This document shows positions 22,315-29,635 of a stretch of 33,016 nt of DNA, in pieces. Each line of letters begins with the position of its first letter. Position 1 is the stretch's first letter. The notes beneath the pieces were generated by a model. That model was not told the DNA's origin and searched no databases. It saw only the letters and a program-made list of their open reading frames with translations. The stretch is from JBKJZO01 sp046715235. GTDB taxonomy: Bacteria; Actinomycetota; Actinomycetes; BP-191. The translations under genes and the position numbers were made by a program. The stretch covers positions 1-33,016 of the forward strand of contig JBKJZO010000090.1 in assembly GCA_046715235.1 (NCBI GenBank). Direction: 5' to 3'.

Positions 22315-23262
22315 CTAGGCCCAGAGTTGGCCTTCGAGCTTCTCCGCGGCCTCGTCGAGCGTGCCGGCGTACGCGCCGGTCGAGAGGTACTTCCAGCCGC
22401 CGTCGGCGATGACCAACGCGATGTCGGCTCGCTCCCCCGCCTTGACCGCCTTGGCAGCGATGCCGAGAGCTGCGTGCAGGATCGCGCCGGAGGAGATGCC
22501 CGCGAAGATGCCCTCGAGCTCGACCAACTCGCGGGTACGCCGGAGCGCGTCGTACGAGTCGACGCTGAAGCGGGTGTCGAGCACCGACTCGTCGTACAGC
22601 TCGGGGATGAACCCTTCGTCGATGTTGCGCAGCCCGTAGACCAGCTCGCCGTACCGCGGCTCGGCGGCGACGATCACGCACCCGGGCACCCGCTCCTTGA
22701 GGAAGCGGCCCACCCCCATCAGCGTGCCGGTCGTACCGAGCCCGCCGACGAAGTGGGTGATCGTCGGCAGGTCCTCGAGGATCTCCGGCCCCGTCGTCTC
22801 GTAGTGCGCGAGCGCGTTGGCCGGGTTGCCGTACTGGTAGAGGAAGACGTACGACGGGTTGGCGGCGGCCAGCTCCTTGGCGCGGGCTACCGCGCCGTTC
22901 GAGCCGCCGACCGCGGGCGTCGTGATGATCGACGCGCCGTACATCTCGAGCAACTGCCGCCGTTCGGCTGAGGTGTTCTCCGGCATCACGCAGATCAGCG
23001 AGTAGCCGCGCAGCTTCGCGACCATCGCGAGCGAGATGCCCGTGTTGCCCGACGTCGGCTCGAGGATCGTGGCGCCCGGTTGCAGCCGCCCGTCTTTCTC
23101 CGCGGCCTCGATCATGTAGAACGCCGCACGGTCCTTGATCGACCCCGTCGGGTTGTTCTGCTCGAGCTTGGCCCAGAGTCGTACGTCGGGCGACGGCGAC
23201 AGTCGCGGCAGCCCGACCAGCGGCGTCCGGCCGACGGAGTCGAGCAGCGAGTCGTAGCGCAT
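22315..23262 (-). CDS. cysM: CysO-dependent cysteine synthase (CysM)
   Basis: A 315-aa PLP enzyme. The PLP lysine is Lys43 in NNPTGSIKDRAAF, with phosphate/substrate loops PTSGNTGISLAM and GGLGTTGTLMGVG. In M. tuberculosis CysM (Rv1336) Lys51 and Arg220 are the PLP lysine and the residue selecting O-phosphoserine. With the same offset of 8, Arg212 here (in YGLRNIDEGF) fits that Arg, so this is the CysO/O-phosphoserine type rather than a sulfide/O-acetylserine enzyme. It adds the CysO thiocarboxylate sulfur to aminoacrylate. I chose ATG 23262 (MRYDSLLDSVGRTPLV), 7 bp after the cysO stop; the GTG at 23283 lies inside cysO. Confidence 0.93.
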   Translation of the reverse strand: MRYDSLLDSVGRTPLVGLPRLSPSPDVRLWAKLEQNNPTGSIKDRAAFYMIEAAEKDGRLQPGATILEPTSGNTGISLAMVAKLRGYSLICVMPENTSAERRQLLEMYGASIITTPAVGGSNGAVARAKELAAANPSYVFLYQYGNPANALAHYETTGPEILEDLPTITHFVGGLGTTGTLMGVGRFLKERVPGCVIVAAEPRYGELVYGLRNIDEGFIPELYDESVLDTRFSVDSYDALRRTRELVELEGIFAGISSGAILHAALGIAAKAVKAGERADIALVIADGGWKYLSTGAYAGTLDEAAEKLEGQLWA

Positions 23263-23269
23263 GAGCGCG

Positions 23270-23548
23270 CTAGCGCGAACCACCGGCGACCGCCGGCAGG
23301 ATCGTCACGGTGTCGCCGTCCGCGATCGGCGTCGACAGTGCCCCGAGGAAGCGCACGTCCTCGTCGTTGACGTAGATGTTGACGAAGCGGGCGAGCGCGC
23401 CGTCGTTGACGACGTCGCCACGGATCCCGGGGAAACGCGCTTCGAGGTCGAGGAAAAGCTCGTCGAGCGTGTCGCCCTTGCCCTCGACCACCTTGGCGTC
23501 GTCGGTGTATCTCCGCAGGATCACCGGGACCCGCACCTGCACTGCCAT
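23270..23548 (-). CDS. cysO: MoaD/ThiS-like sulfur carrier CysO, with C-terminal GGSR
   Basis: A 92-aa ubiquitin-fold sulfur carrier. RFVNIYVNDEDVRFLGAL and IADGDTVTILPAVAGG match M. tuberculosis CysO nearly residue for residue. The protein does not end at the diglycine (Gly89-Gly90) but has two more residues, Ser91-Arg92, before TAG. A free GG carboxylate is needed for adenylation and thiocarboxylation (by MoeZ in mycobacteria; that gene is not in this window). The tail would therefore have to be clipped first, plausibly by the JAMM protease encoded upstream, as QbsD does for QbsE in Pseudomonas. ATG 23548 has GAGGAGAG upstream; the frame is open to 23575 without support. Confidence 0.93.
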   Translation of the reverse strand: MAVQVRVPVILRRYTDDAKVVEGKGDTLDELFLDLEARFPGIRGDVVNDGALARFVNIYVNDEDVRFLGALSTPIADGDTVTILPAVAGGSR

Positions 23549-23629
23549 CTGTGGTTGCTCTCCTCGGGTGGGCATCGCGTCGCCCGATCATTGTGAGTCA
23601 CAAGGGCCAACGCGCGGGAACCGGGCGCG

Positions 23630-24199
23630 CTATTCCCGCCCCAGCGGCGGTGCCAGATCCGTCACAGGACCCCGCCGCAGCAGTTGGGGGTAGAGCCGCA
23701 GATGCTCTTGAGCGAGTTCCGCATGCCGCCGCGCCAGGTCCGGCAGCCTGGGGACGATCCACGCGGCTGCTTCCAGCACGTCCTCCTCAGAGTCGAAATA
23801 CCAACTGGAAGGGGGAACACCAGGAAACCGGGACTCGACCGACTCCAGCCAGGAACGACGGCTCCGATTGAATGCGGCGAGCTCCTCCTGCTCCTCAGAC
23901 GTCGACAGGGCAAGAACATCCCGTAGTGCGCGGCCTGGGCCCGGCCTTTCTCCAGCCTTGAAGTCCACTGCGAACAACAGCGCAAAGCACCGCGCTCGTG
24001 TCGTGAGTGAGGTCACGAAGAAAGCGAACTGGTACATGTCGTTCTCGGGCAGGGTGAAAGGACGCTGCCACAAGCCTGACTTGTTCTTCCGGATGCAGAT
24101 GAATCCGAGGGACTCGAACGTGTCGTTGGTCGCCGCGATCAGCAGCCGCTTCGCGTCCGTCCGCGACAACGGCGCCGACGGATCAGACGATGACGTCAT
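23630..24199 (-). CDS. uncharacterised protein inserted between mec and cysO
   Basis: A 189-aa soluble protein. Readable parts include SRTDAKRLLIAATNDTFESL, GFICIRKNKSGLWQRPFTLP and MYQFAFFVTSLTTRARCFAL. This N-terminal pattern (short helix, then FxxxGF followed by strands) is loosely reminiscent of DUF4304-type proteins, but I cannot assign it. The middle is helical and charged (TSEEQEELAAFNRSRRSW) and the C-terminus is a helix ending LRLYPQLLRRGPVTDLAPPL. There is no membrane segment or catalytic motif I recognise. The ATG overlaps the mec stop as ATGA (24196-24199), so it is translated with mec, and cysO follows 82 bp later. In M. tuberculosis mec and cysO are adjacent, so this gene is an addition. 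Confidence 0.7.
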   Translation of the reverse strand: MTSSSDPSAPLSRTDAKRLLIAATNDTFESLGFICIRKNKSGLWQRPFTLPENDMYQFAFFVTSLTTRARCFALLFAVDFKAGERPGPGRALRDVLALSTSEEQEELAAFNRSRRSWLESVESRFPGVPPSSWYFDSEEDVLEAAAWIVPRLPDLARRHAELAQEHLRLYPQLLRRGPVTDLAPPLGRE

Positions 24200-24606
24200 G
24201 CCCCGCTCGGGAGGACCTCGACTGGCTCTTCTGTTACTACGCCGTCGACGATGCGATACGAGCGGAACTCCTCCGTGTCGGGCTCGCGCGTCGACACCAG
24301 CACGTAGTGCGCCTCGGGGTAGCCGGCGATGGAGACGTCGGTGCGGCTCGGATACGCCTCGGTCGCGGTATGCGAGTGGTAGATCACCAGGAGGTCCTCG
24401 CCGGCGTCCTCAAGGGAGCGGAACGCACGCAACTGCTCCAGCGGGTCCATCTCGTAGAACGTCGGCGAGCGCGCGGCGTTCGTCATCTCGATGACGCGGG
24501 TCGGCCGGCCGTCGACGCCGGCGACCAGGCCGCAGGCCTCGTCGGGGTGATCGCGGCGCGCATGCGCGACGATCGCGTCGTACGTCGGCTGGTCGATCCT
24601 GAGCAT
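24196..24606 (-). CDS. mec: JAMM/MPN+ metallopeptidase (Mec+-like)
   Basis: A 136-aa zinc peptidase of the JAMM family. The catalytic set is complete: Glu23 (HPDEACGLVAG), His77 and His79 (VIYHSHT), Ser87 and Asp90 (YPSRTDVSIAGYPEAHYVL). In M. tuberculosis Mec+ (Rv1334) cuts the new cysteine off CysO-Cys. Here it may also remove the Ser-Arg tail of CysO to expose the diglycine; that second role is my inference. It is first in the mec-unknown-cysO-cysM operon and divergent from the membrane-protein gene with only 25 bp between starts. No Shine-Dalgarno is evident. Confidence 0.93.
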   Translation of the reverse strand: MLRIDQPTYDAIVAHARRDHPDEACGLVAGVDGRPTRVIEMTNAARSPTFYEMDPLEQLRAFRSLEDAGEDLLVIYHSHTATEAYPSRTDVSIAGYPEAHYVLVSTREPDTEEFRSYRIVDGVVTEEPVEVLPSGA

Positions 24607-24631
24607 GGGTCCAGAGGTTATCGTCTGATCC

Positions 24632-25438
24632 GTGCTCCTCCGGGCCCTGCGCGCAGCAGTGACGACGCTGCGAGCGGCCGGCTGGCGGGCATTCCTGCTG
24701 ACCTACGCCTACCTCGTGCCGATCGCGGTCATGCTCCCCCGGCCCGATCTCGTGCTCATCATCGGCATGGCGCTGCTCAACATCGTCACGTTCGCGATCA
24801 TCCGAAACCTCGCGGCGATAGGGCCGTCACAAGCCCCGGCACTCCCAGAGCCGGTTCCCGTTGTGCCCGAGGACGGCCTCCCGCCCGTACGACGGCCGCT
24901 GCCGGGGCCAGCGGGCCCGGCGGATCGCAACCCCCGGCATGCCCTTAGGCAGGCCGCGCGCCTCTCACGACCGGCGCTGCGGCTGGCACTCATCCAATTG
25001 ACCGGGTACGTCGCCGTCGCGCTGCTGTTCGTGATGGTCGGCGGCGACAAGCTCGTGATGGACGAGCGGCTGACCCATAGCGAACAGCTCGTGCTTGCGG
25101 CGGGCGTGACTCCCCTGATCGGCCTGGTGCAGGGATTCCTCGCCGTGGCGGCACAGCGCATCGCCATCGAAGGCGATCAACGTGTGCTGGTGGCGGTCTG
25201 GCATTCGATCCGCGTCGCACGGACGGCGTACGGCCCGATGTTCGCCCTTTCGCTGGCCGAGCCGCTGCTGCTCGTCGCGGAGATCGCGGTCGGGCCTTCG
25301 GTCGCCGTCAGTGTGTTCGCGGCGGTGGCGCACCCGCTGCTGCGGCTGTTCGTCATCGCCGCGCTCAACCAGGTGTACGCCGAGGGGCCGCGCTTCGACG
25401 TACCCGCGGCACCCGCCCCAGGCCGACCCGGGCGTTAG
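24632..25438 (+). CDS. hypothetical multi-pass membrane protein
   Basis: A 268-aa protein starting at GTG 24632. Hydrophobic stretches are at ~20-35 (AFLLTYAYLVPIAVML) and ~38-60 (LVLIIGMALLNIVTFAII); then comes a proline-rich cytosolic loop (~65-110), helices at ~118-140 (LIQLTGYVAVALLFVMV) and ~155-175, and a long hydrophobic C-terminal part (~205-255). I do not recognise the family. It sits where M. tuberculosis has Rv1333 (a peptidase-like protein) but is unrelated to it and on the opposite strand to the cysteine operon. The start is 25 bp from the divergent mec start, so the promoters must overlap and the mRNA may be leaderless. Its stop overlaps the DUF2017 stop by 4 bp. Confidence 0.75.
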   Translation: MLLRALRAAVTTLRAAGWRAFLLTYAYLVPIAVMLPRPDLVLIIGMALLNIVTFAIIRNLAAIGPSQAPALPEPVPVVPEDGLPPVRRPLPGPAGPADRNPRHALRQAARLSRPALRLALIQLTGYVAVALLFVMVGGDKLVMDERLTHSEQLVLAAGVTPLIGLVQGFLAVAAQRIAIEGDQRVLVAVWHSIRVARTAYGPMFALSLAEPLLLVAEIAVGPSVAVSVFAAVAHPLLRLFVIAALNQVYAEGPRFDVPAAPAPGRPGR

Positions 25439-25971
25439 TCGAGCGCGTCGACAAGATTGCTCTGCAGCCAGCCGAGGTACACGTACACACTCACGGCAAA
25501 CTCGTCCTCGTCCTCGTCCGCATCCACGTCCGCGTCGGCGTCTGCGTCGCCGGAGCGGGACGGATCGAAGCGCGGGTCGTCGTCCTCAGTGACGTCGAGC
25601 ACCGTGCCGAGGGCTAGGCGCAGGTCGTTCAGCGTCGCGAGCCAGGCAGCGGCCTGCTCCTCGCTCAGGTGCGCGCGCCCCCTCTCGGGTAGTTCGACGA
25701 GCGTTTCCAGCACCATGACCGCCGACGAGATCTTGGCCTCGCGCAGGTCGCTCTGGATCAACGAGCGCAACTCGGCCGCAGCCTCCGGATCGTCGCGGTA
25801 GCCGTCAGGGAAGAGCCGGCCGAGCACGGGATCGCCCTCGACCGCCGCGGCGTCGTCGACCTCACCGAGCCGTTCGAGCAGATCGCCGCACAGCTGGGTC
25901 AGTAGCTGCGCCTCGGCCGACTCGAGACGCAGCTCGATGCCGCCGCGCGTCGCGCGAAACGGGCGCGCCAT
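25435..25971 (-). CDS. DUF2017 family protein
   Basis: A 178-aa protein matching the actinobacterial DUF2017 family that follows clpS (Rv1332 in M. tuberculosis). Recognisable parts are MARPFRATRGGIELRLES, DPVLGRLFPDGYRDDPEAAA and EEQAAAWLATLNDLRLALGT. Between ~145 and 163 there is an acidic low-complexity run of Asp/Ala/Glu, encoded by imperfect 6-bp repeats near 25505-25550, before the conserved C-terminal VYVYLGWLQSNLVDAL. The start ATG 25971 overlaps the clpS stop by one base (TGATG). The molecular function is unknown; constant linkage to clpS suggests a role with ClpAP/ClpCP proteolysis. Confidence 0.92.
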   Translation of the reverse strand: MARPFRATRGGIELRLESAEAQLLTQLCGDLLERLGEVDDAAAVEGDPVLGRLFPDGYRDDPEAAAELRSLIQSDLREAKISSAVMVLETLVELPERGRAHLSEEQAAAWLATLNDLRLALGTVLDVTEDDDPRFDPSRSGDADADADVDADEDEDEFAVSVYVYLGWLQSNLVDALD

Positions 25972-26276
25972 CAGTCCTGCTGCAAGGTTGCCCACAGGCC
26001 GTAGGCGTGCAGGCGCGAAACGTCGAGCTCCATCTGCTCGCGCGCTCCCGAGGACACGACCGCTTTGCCCTTGTGGTGGACGTCGAGCATGAGCTTGTTC
26101 GCCTTCTCCTTCGGGTAGCCGAAGACCTTCTGCAGCACATAAGTGACGTAGGTCATCAGGTTGATCGGGTCGTTCCAGACGATCGTCACCCACGGCCGGT
26201 CCGGCCGGATGTCCTCGTCCTGGGCCGGACGCTCGGTCTTCTCCGGCGCGATCGTCGCGCTCAGCCGCGCTGCCAT
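25971..26276 (-). CDS. clpS: ATP-dependent Clp protease adaptor ClpS
   Basis: A 101-aa N-recognin that delivers proteins with destabilising N-terminal residues to ClpC/ClpA. The conserved core is intact: TIVWNDPINLMTYVTYVLQK (with the Asn-Asp of the substrate pocket), FGYPKEKANKLMLDVHHKGK (with the pocket His) and AVVSSGAREQMELDV. ATG 26276 is preceded by GGAGG; the frame continues to 26909 but only as antisense of the EamA gene. It is translationally coupled to the DUF2017 gene. Confidence 0.96.
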   Translation of the reverse strand: MAARLSATIAPEKTERPAQDEDIRPDRPWVTIVWNDPINLMTYVTYVLQKVFGYPKEKANKLMLDVHHKGKAVVSSGAREQMELDVSRLHAYGLWATLQQD

Positions 26277-26339
26277 CTGCCTCCGTTGTCCGCTGGAAAC
26301 CCAGGCGCTATCCCTCTGTGCCGGAACTAGTGTCGCCGT

Positions 26340-27317
26340 ATGCCGAGATCGCCGCGAGCCGCGCCTGGCGTACTTACTCTGCAAATGTTGGTGGCACTGG
26401 CCGCTGTCTACGTCATCTGGGGCTCGACGTACCTCGCCATCAAGTTCGCCGTCGCCCCTGACACCGGCCGCCCGCTTCCGTCGATGCTGATGCCGGCGCT
26501 GCGTTTCGGCATGTCGGGGGTGCTGCTCTTCGCCTGGGCGGTACGCCGCCCGGCCGCCGACGGCAAGCCTGACCCGCTCGGCTGGCCGCAGTGGCGGGCC
26601 GCCACGATCGTCGCCGTCGCGCTCCTCGTCGGCGGCAACGGCCTGGTCACGGTGGCGGAGAGCCGTGGGCTCGACTCGGGCATCACCGCGGTGATCATCG
26701 CGATGACGCCGCTTTGGGCGGCGCTGATCGGGGTTGTACGCCGGGATGCCCCGCCCACGATGCCAGTGGTCCTCGGGCTGACCGTCGGCTTCGTCGGTGT
26801 CGCCGTGCTGGTGTGGCCGACCGGCACGTCGCACATAGACAGCGGCGGCGCGCTGATGCTCGTCGTCGCCGCCCTGTCGTGGGCAGCCGGCTCGTACTAC
26901 GCGCAGCACGCCACTCTGCCGCGCCGGCCGCTGGTCACAACCGGCATGGAGATGCTGATCGCCGCCGGGGTGTTCGCCGTGATCAGTGTGGTGAGTGGCG
27001 AGCTGACCGACTTCGCCCCGTCGGAGGTGTCAGCTGGAGCGTGGTGGGCGCTCGCCTACCTGACCGTCATCGGCGGCATGGTCGCCTACACGGCGTACGT
27101 CTGGCTGCTGGGCAACGCGCCGCTCTCGCTCGCGACGACGTACGCCTACGTCAATCCGATCGTGGCCGTCTTCCTCGGCTGGTTGCTCGCGTCGGAGCGG
27201 CTGGCCCCTCGCGACATCGGCGCCGCCGGGGTCGTGATCGCATCCGTGGCGTTGATCATGTCGACACACCGCACGCGAGCCCCAAACCGCGGTGCCGGAG
27301 GGCGCCATAGCGTCTGA
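26340..27317 (+). CDS. EamA-family (DMT) transporter
   Basis: A 325-aa inner-membrane protein with about ten hydrophobic helices in two EamA repeats. The first begins VIWGSTYLAIKFAV, typical of YedA/RhaT-like exporters, and its second half includes LAYLTVIGGMVAYTAYVWLL and ATTYAYVNPIVAVFLGWLLA, the conserved last-repeat motif. Members export amino acids, purines or other metabolites; the substrate is unknown. The ATG at 26340 has no Shine-Dalgarno, and TAGTGT about 8 nt upstream suggests a leaderless transcript. It is divergent from clpS with a 63-bp gap. Confidence 0.9.
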   Translation: MPRSPRAAPGVLTLQMLVALAAVYVIWGSTYLAIKFAVAPDTGRPLPSMLMPALRFGMSGVLLFAWAVRRPAADGKPDPLGWPQWRAATIVAVALLVGGNGLVTVAESRGLDSGITAVIIAMTPLWAALIGVVRRDAPPTMPVVLGLTVGFVGVAVLVWPTGTSHIDSGGALMLVVAALSWAAGSYYAQHATLPRRPLVTTGMEMLIAAGVFAVISVVSGELTDFAPSEVSAGAWWALAYLTVIGGMVAYTAYVWLLGNAPLSLATTYAYVNPIVAVFLGWLLASERLAPRDIGAAGVVIASVALIMSTHRTRAPNRGAGGRHSV

Positions 27318-27363
27318 TCGCGCCCGGGTGGAGACCGATTCGGCATCACCTTGACCGGGGGAC

Positions 27364-27400
27364 GTTTCGGCGAGGTTGCCGCCGGTTTCGCGCCCGTGAA
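27364..27400 (-). promoter_or_regulatory. GlnR-like box upstream of the nitrate importer
   Basis: On the minus strand the order is TTCAC (27396-27400), 6 bp, GAAAC (27385-27389), 5 bp, GCAAC (27375-27379), 6 bp, GAAAC (27364-27368). The actinobacterial GlnR consensus is gTnAC-n6-GaAAC repeated with n6 spacing, so this fits except for a middle spacer one base short. A further half-box (GTAGC, 6 bp, GAAAC) lies at 27454-27469 on the plus strand. Both are within the 201-bp gene-free stretch before 27519. Confidence 0.6.
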
Positions 27401-27518
27401 CGGCACATCGTCGCTACGTGCGACATGACCGGCACACAGAGGCAACTCGGGAGGTAGCTCCGGCGAAACGCGCGTACGTCACGGTGGTCTCCATCACCCC
27501 AGCGGATGGAGCCAACAC

Positions 27519-28772
27519 ATGCAGCAGGAGTTCAATCGACGTACTGCCCTCAAAGCGCTTGGCGCCGCAGCAATGGTGCCCGCGCTCGCTTCCTGCGCAG
27601 AGGACAAGAAAGAGCCGGCTGCCGCCACGGACACGGGTTCGGCCTCCGCAGCGCCGGCGGCTAAGGGCAAGCGTGTTGTGAAGCTCGGCTTCATCGCGCT
27701 CACCGACTGCGCTTCCCTGATCATGGCCAAGGAGCTCGGCTTCTTCGACAAGCGCGACCTCGACGTCCAGCTCATCAAGCAGGCCAGCTGGCCCGCCACC
27801 CGCGACAACCTGCAGACCGGCGAGATCGACGGTGCGCACGCCCTGTACTCACTGCCACTGTCGGTCGCCGCGGGAATCGGCGGCAAGGGCGCCAAGGACC
27901 TCAAGGTCGCGATGATCCTGAACCACAACGGCCAGGCGATCACGGTCAGCAGCTCGACGTTCAAGGGCGTCGCGTATGGCGACCTGGCGGCGGCCAAGGC
28001 TGCCCTCGAGGCCAAGCCGCCGACGTTGGCGATGACGTTCCCCGGCGGCACCCACGACCTGTGGCTGCGCTACTGGCTGAAGGCGACGAAGGCCGACCAG
28101 AGCAAGATCAAGATCATCCCGATCCCGCCGCCCCAGATGGTCGCGAACATGAAGGTCGGCGCGATGCAGGGTTACTGCGTCGGCGAGCCCTGGAACGCCG
28201 TGGCCGTCAAGGAAAAAGTCGGGTTCACGCACATCGCCACGCAGGACATCTGGCAGCACCACCCGGAAAAGGCCCTGGTGGTGAACGAGAAGTTCGCGAC
28301 CGAGAAGGCCGACGTCCTCAAGGACGTGATGGCCGCGATCCTCGAAGCGGGCAAGTGGCTCGACGACCCGGCGAACACCCCGAAGATGGCGACGACGATC
28401 GGAGCTGACTCCTACATCAAGGCCGACGCGAAGGCGATCGAGGGCCGCATCCTCGGCACCTACGACATGGGCGACGGCACCTCGAAGACGTTCACCGAGG
28501 ACCGGATGCGCTTCTTCCGCGACGGTGCGGTCAACGCGCCGCTCAAGTCCTACGCCTACTGGGCCCTCGCGCAGTACTCGCGGCTCGGCCTGATCAAGGA
28601 GGCGCCGCCGTACAAGGAGATCGTCGACTCCCTGATGCTGACCGACCTCTACGCCGAGGTCGCGGCGGCGGAAAAGATCACCGTTCCTGAGGACATGAAG
28701 CCGTTCGAGGTCAAGCTCGACGGTGCGACCTTCGACCCGGCCAAGCCCGAGGATGAGGTGAAGCGAGCATGA
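27519..28772 (+). CDS. nitrate-type ABC transporter substrate-binding Tat lipoprotein
   Basis: A 417-aa binding protein of the NrtA/CmpA family. The N-terminus MQQEFNRRTALKALGAAAMV has the twin Arg of a Tat signal, followed by lipobox ALASC. Family features include VKLGFIALTDCASLIMAKEL, GEIDGAHALYSLPLSVAAGI, TFPGGTHDLWLRYWL and GYCVGEPWNAVAV, the last two being ligand-site segments in NrtA (nitrate) and CmpA (bicarbonate). With NnaR and NirBD next door, nitrate is the likely ligand. ATG 27519 has GGAG 9 nt upstream. It overlaps the permease gene by ATGA, and GlnR-like boxes lie in its leader. Confidence 0.92.
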   Translation: MQQEFNRRTALKALGAAAMVPALASCAEDKKEPAAATDTGSASAAPAAKGKRVVKLGFIALTDCASLIMAKELGFFDKRDLDVQLIKQASWPATRDNLQTGEIDGAHALYSLPLSVAAGIGGKGAKDLKVAMILNHNGQAITVSSSTFKGVAYGDLAAAKAALEAKPPTLAMTFPGGTHDLWLRYWLKATKADQSKIKIIPIPPPQMVANMKVGAMQGYCVGEPWNAVAVKEKVGFTHIATQDIWQHHPEKALVVNEKFATEKADVLKDVMAAILEAGKWLDDPANTPKMATTIGADSYIKADAKAIEGRILGTYDMGDGTSKTFTEDRMRFFRDGAVNAPLKSYAYWALAQYSRLGLIKEAPPYKEIVDSLMLTDLYAEVAAAEKITVPEDMKPFEVKLDGATFDPAKPEDEVKRA

Positions 28773-29635
28773 CCACTGTGGCCGAAACGGCTACCACAAA
28801 CCTCGGTTCAGACCTGAAGACCGAAGGAGCGCCCCCTGCATCGGGGGCGCTCGTTCGGCTTCGCGCGTTCGCCGAAGCGATAGCCCTCGGCTTGGGTGGC
28901 GCGCTGGCACTCGGTATCGCGTGGCAGCTCATCGCCATGGCCGCGTCCGACGTACCGACGCCGGTCGAAACGCTGACTACGCTGCGGGCCCTGCTCGCCG
29001 ATCCGTTCTACGACAACGGCCCCAACGACAAAGGCGTCGGGCTGCAGCTGCGTTACTCGCTGCAGCGGGTGTTCTCCGGTTTCGGGATGGCCGCACTCGT
29101 CGGCGTACCAGCCGGTTTCGTGATCGGGTCGAGCAAGCGCGCATGGCAGGCTTTCAACCCGATCGTGCAGCTGCTGCGGCCCGTTTCACCGCTGGCGTGG
29201 TTCCCGATCTGGCTGGTCGCATTCCAAAACGGCTCGCGGGCAGCGATCTTTGTCATCTTCATCACGGCGCTGTGGCCGACACTGCTCAACACCGCGTCCG
29301 GTGCGCACTCGGTGCCGCGCGACCAGCGCAATGTCGCGCGGGTCTTCAAGTTCGGCCGGTTCGCCTACCTGCGGCACGTGCTCATGCCACATTCGATGGC
29401 CTCCATCGTCACTGGACTGCGGCTGTCCATGGGGCTCGCGTGGGTCGTCATCGTCGCCGTCGAGATGCTCTCTAGCACCCCCGGCATCGGTTCGTTCGTG
29501 TGGATCGCCTACAACGCCGGCGACTACCCCGAGATCGCTGCCGGCATCCTCGTCATTGGCGTCGTCGGTTTGATCATCGACTCCGCGTTCCTGCGGCTGC
29601 AGAAGGCCGTCACCATCCAGGAGGTCCACGCATGA
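28769..29635 (+). CDS. nitrate-type ABC transporter permease
   Basis: A 288-aa inner-membrane permease of the NrtB/SsuC family with about six to seven helices after a ~30-residue cytosolic N-terminus. LRYSLQRVFSGFGMAALVGV and IVQLLRPVSPLAWFPIWLVA are typical, and the ATPase-contact loop is near ARVFKFGRFAYLRHVLMPHS. The start overlaps the binding-protein stop and the stop overlaps the ATPase start, both as ATGA, so the three subunits are tightly co-translated. Confidence 0.92.
   Translation: MTTVAETATTNLGSDLKTEGAPPASGALVRLRAFAEAIALGLGGALALGIAWQLIAMAASDVPTPVETLTTLRALLADPFYDNGPNDKGVGLQLRYSLQRVFSGFGMAALVGVPAGFVIGSSKRAWQAFNPIVQLLRPVSPLAWFPIWLVAFQNGSRAAIFVIFITALWPTLLNTASGAHSVPRDQRNVARVFKFGRFAYLRHVLMPHSMASIVTGLRLSMGLAWVVIVAVEMLSSTPGIGSFVWIAYNAGDYPEIAAGILVIGVVGLIIDSAFLRLQKAVTIQEVHA

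Noticed and set aside
24632..25438. Membrane protein as an orthologue of Rv1333
   Set aside because: It occupies that position, but it is a multi-pass membrane protein on the opposite strand without peptidase-like sequence.
25505..25550. Periodic sequence as a CRISPR or regulatory repeat
   Set aside because: It is an imperfect 6-bp repeat coding for the acidic Asp/Ala/Glu run in the DUF2017 protein; the units are too short and too irregular for an array.
25971..26909. 312-aa minus-strand frame as one long protein
   Set aside because: Only the last 101 residues are ClpS. The rest is antisense to the EamA transporter, and GGAGG marks ATG 26276.
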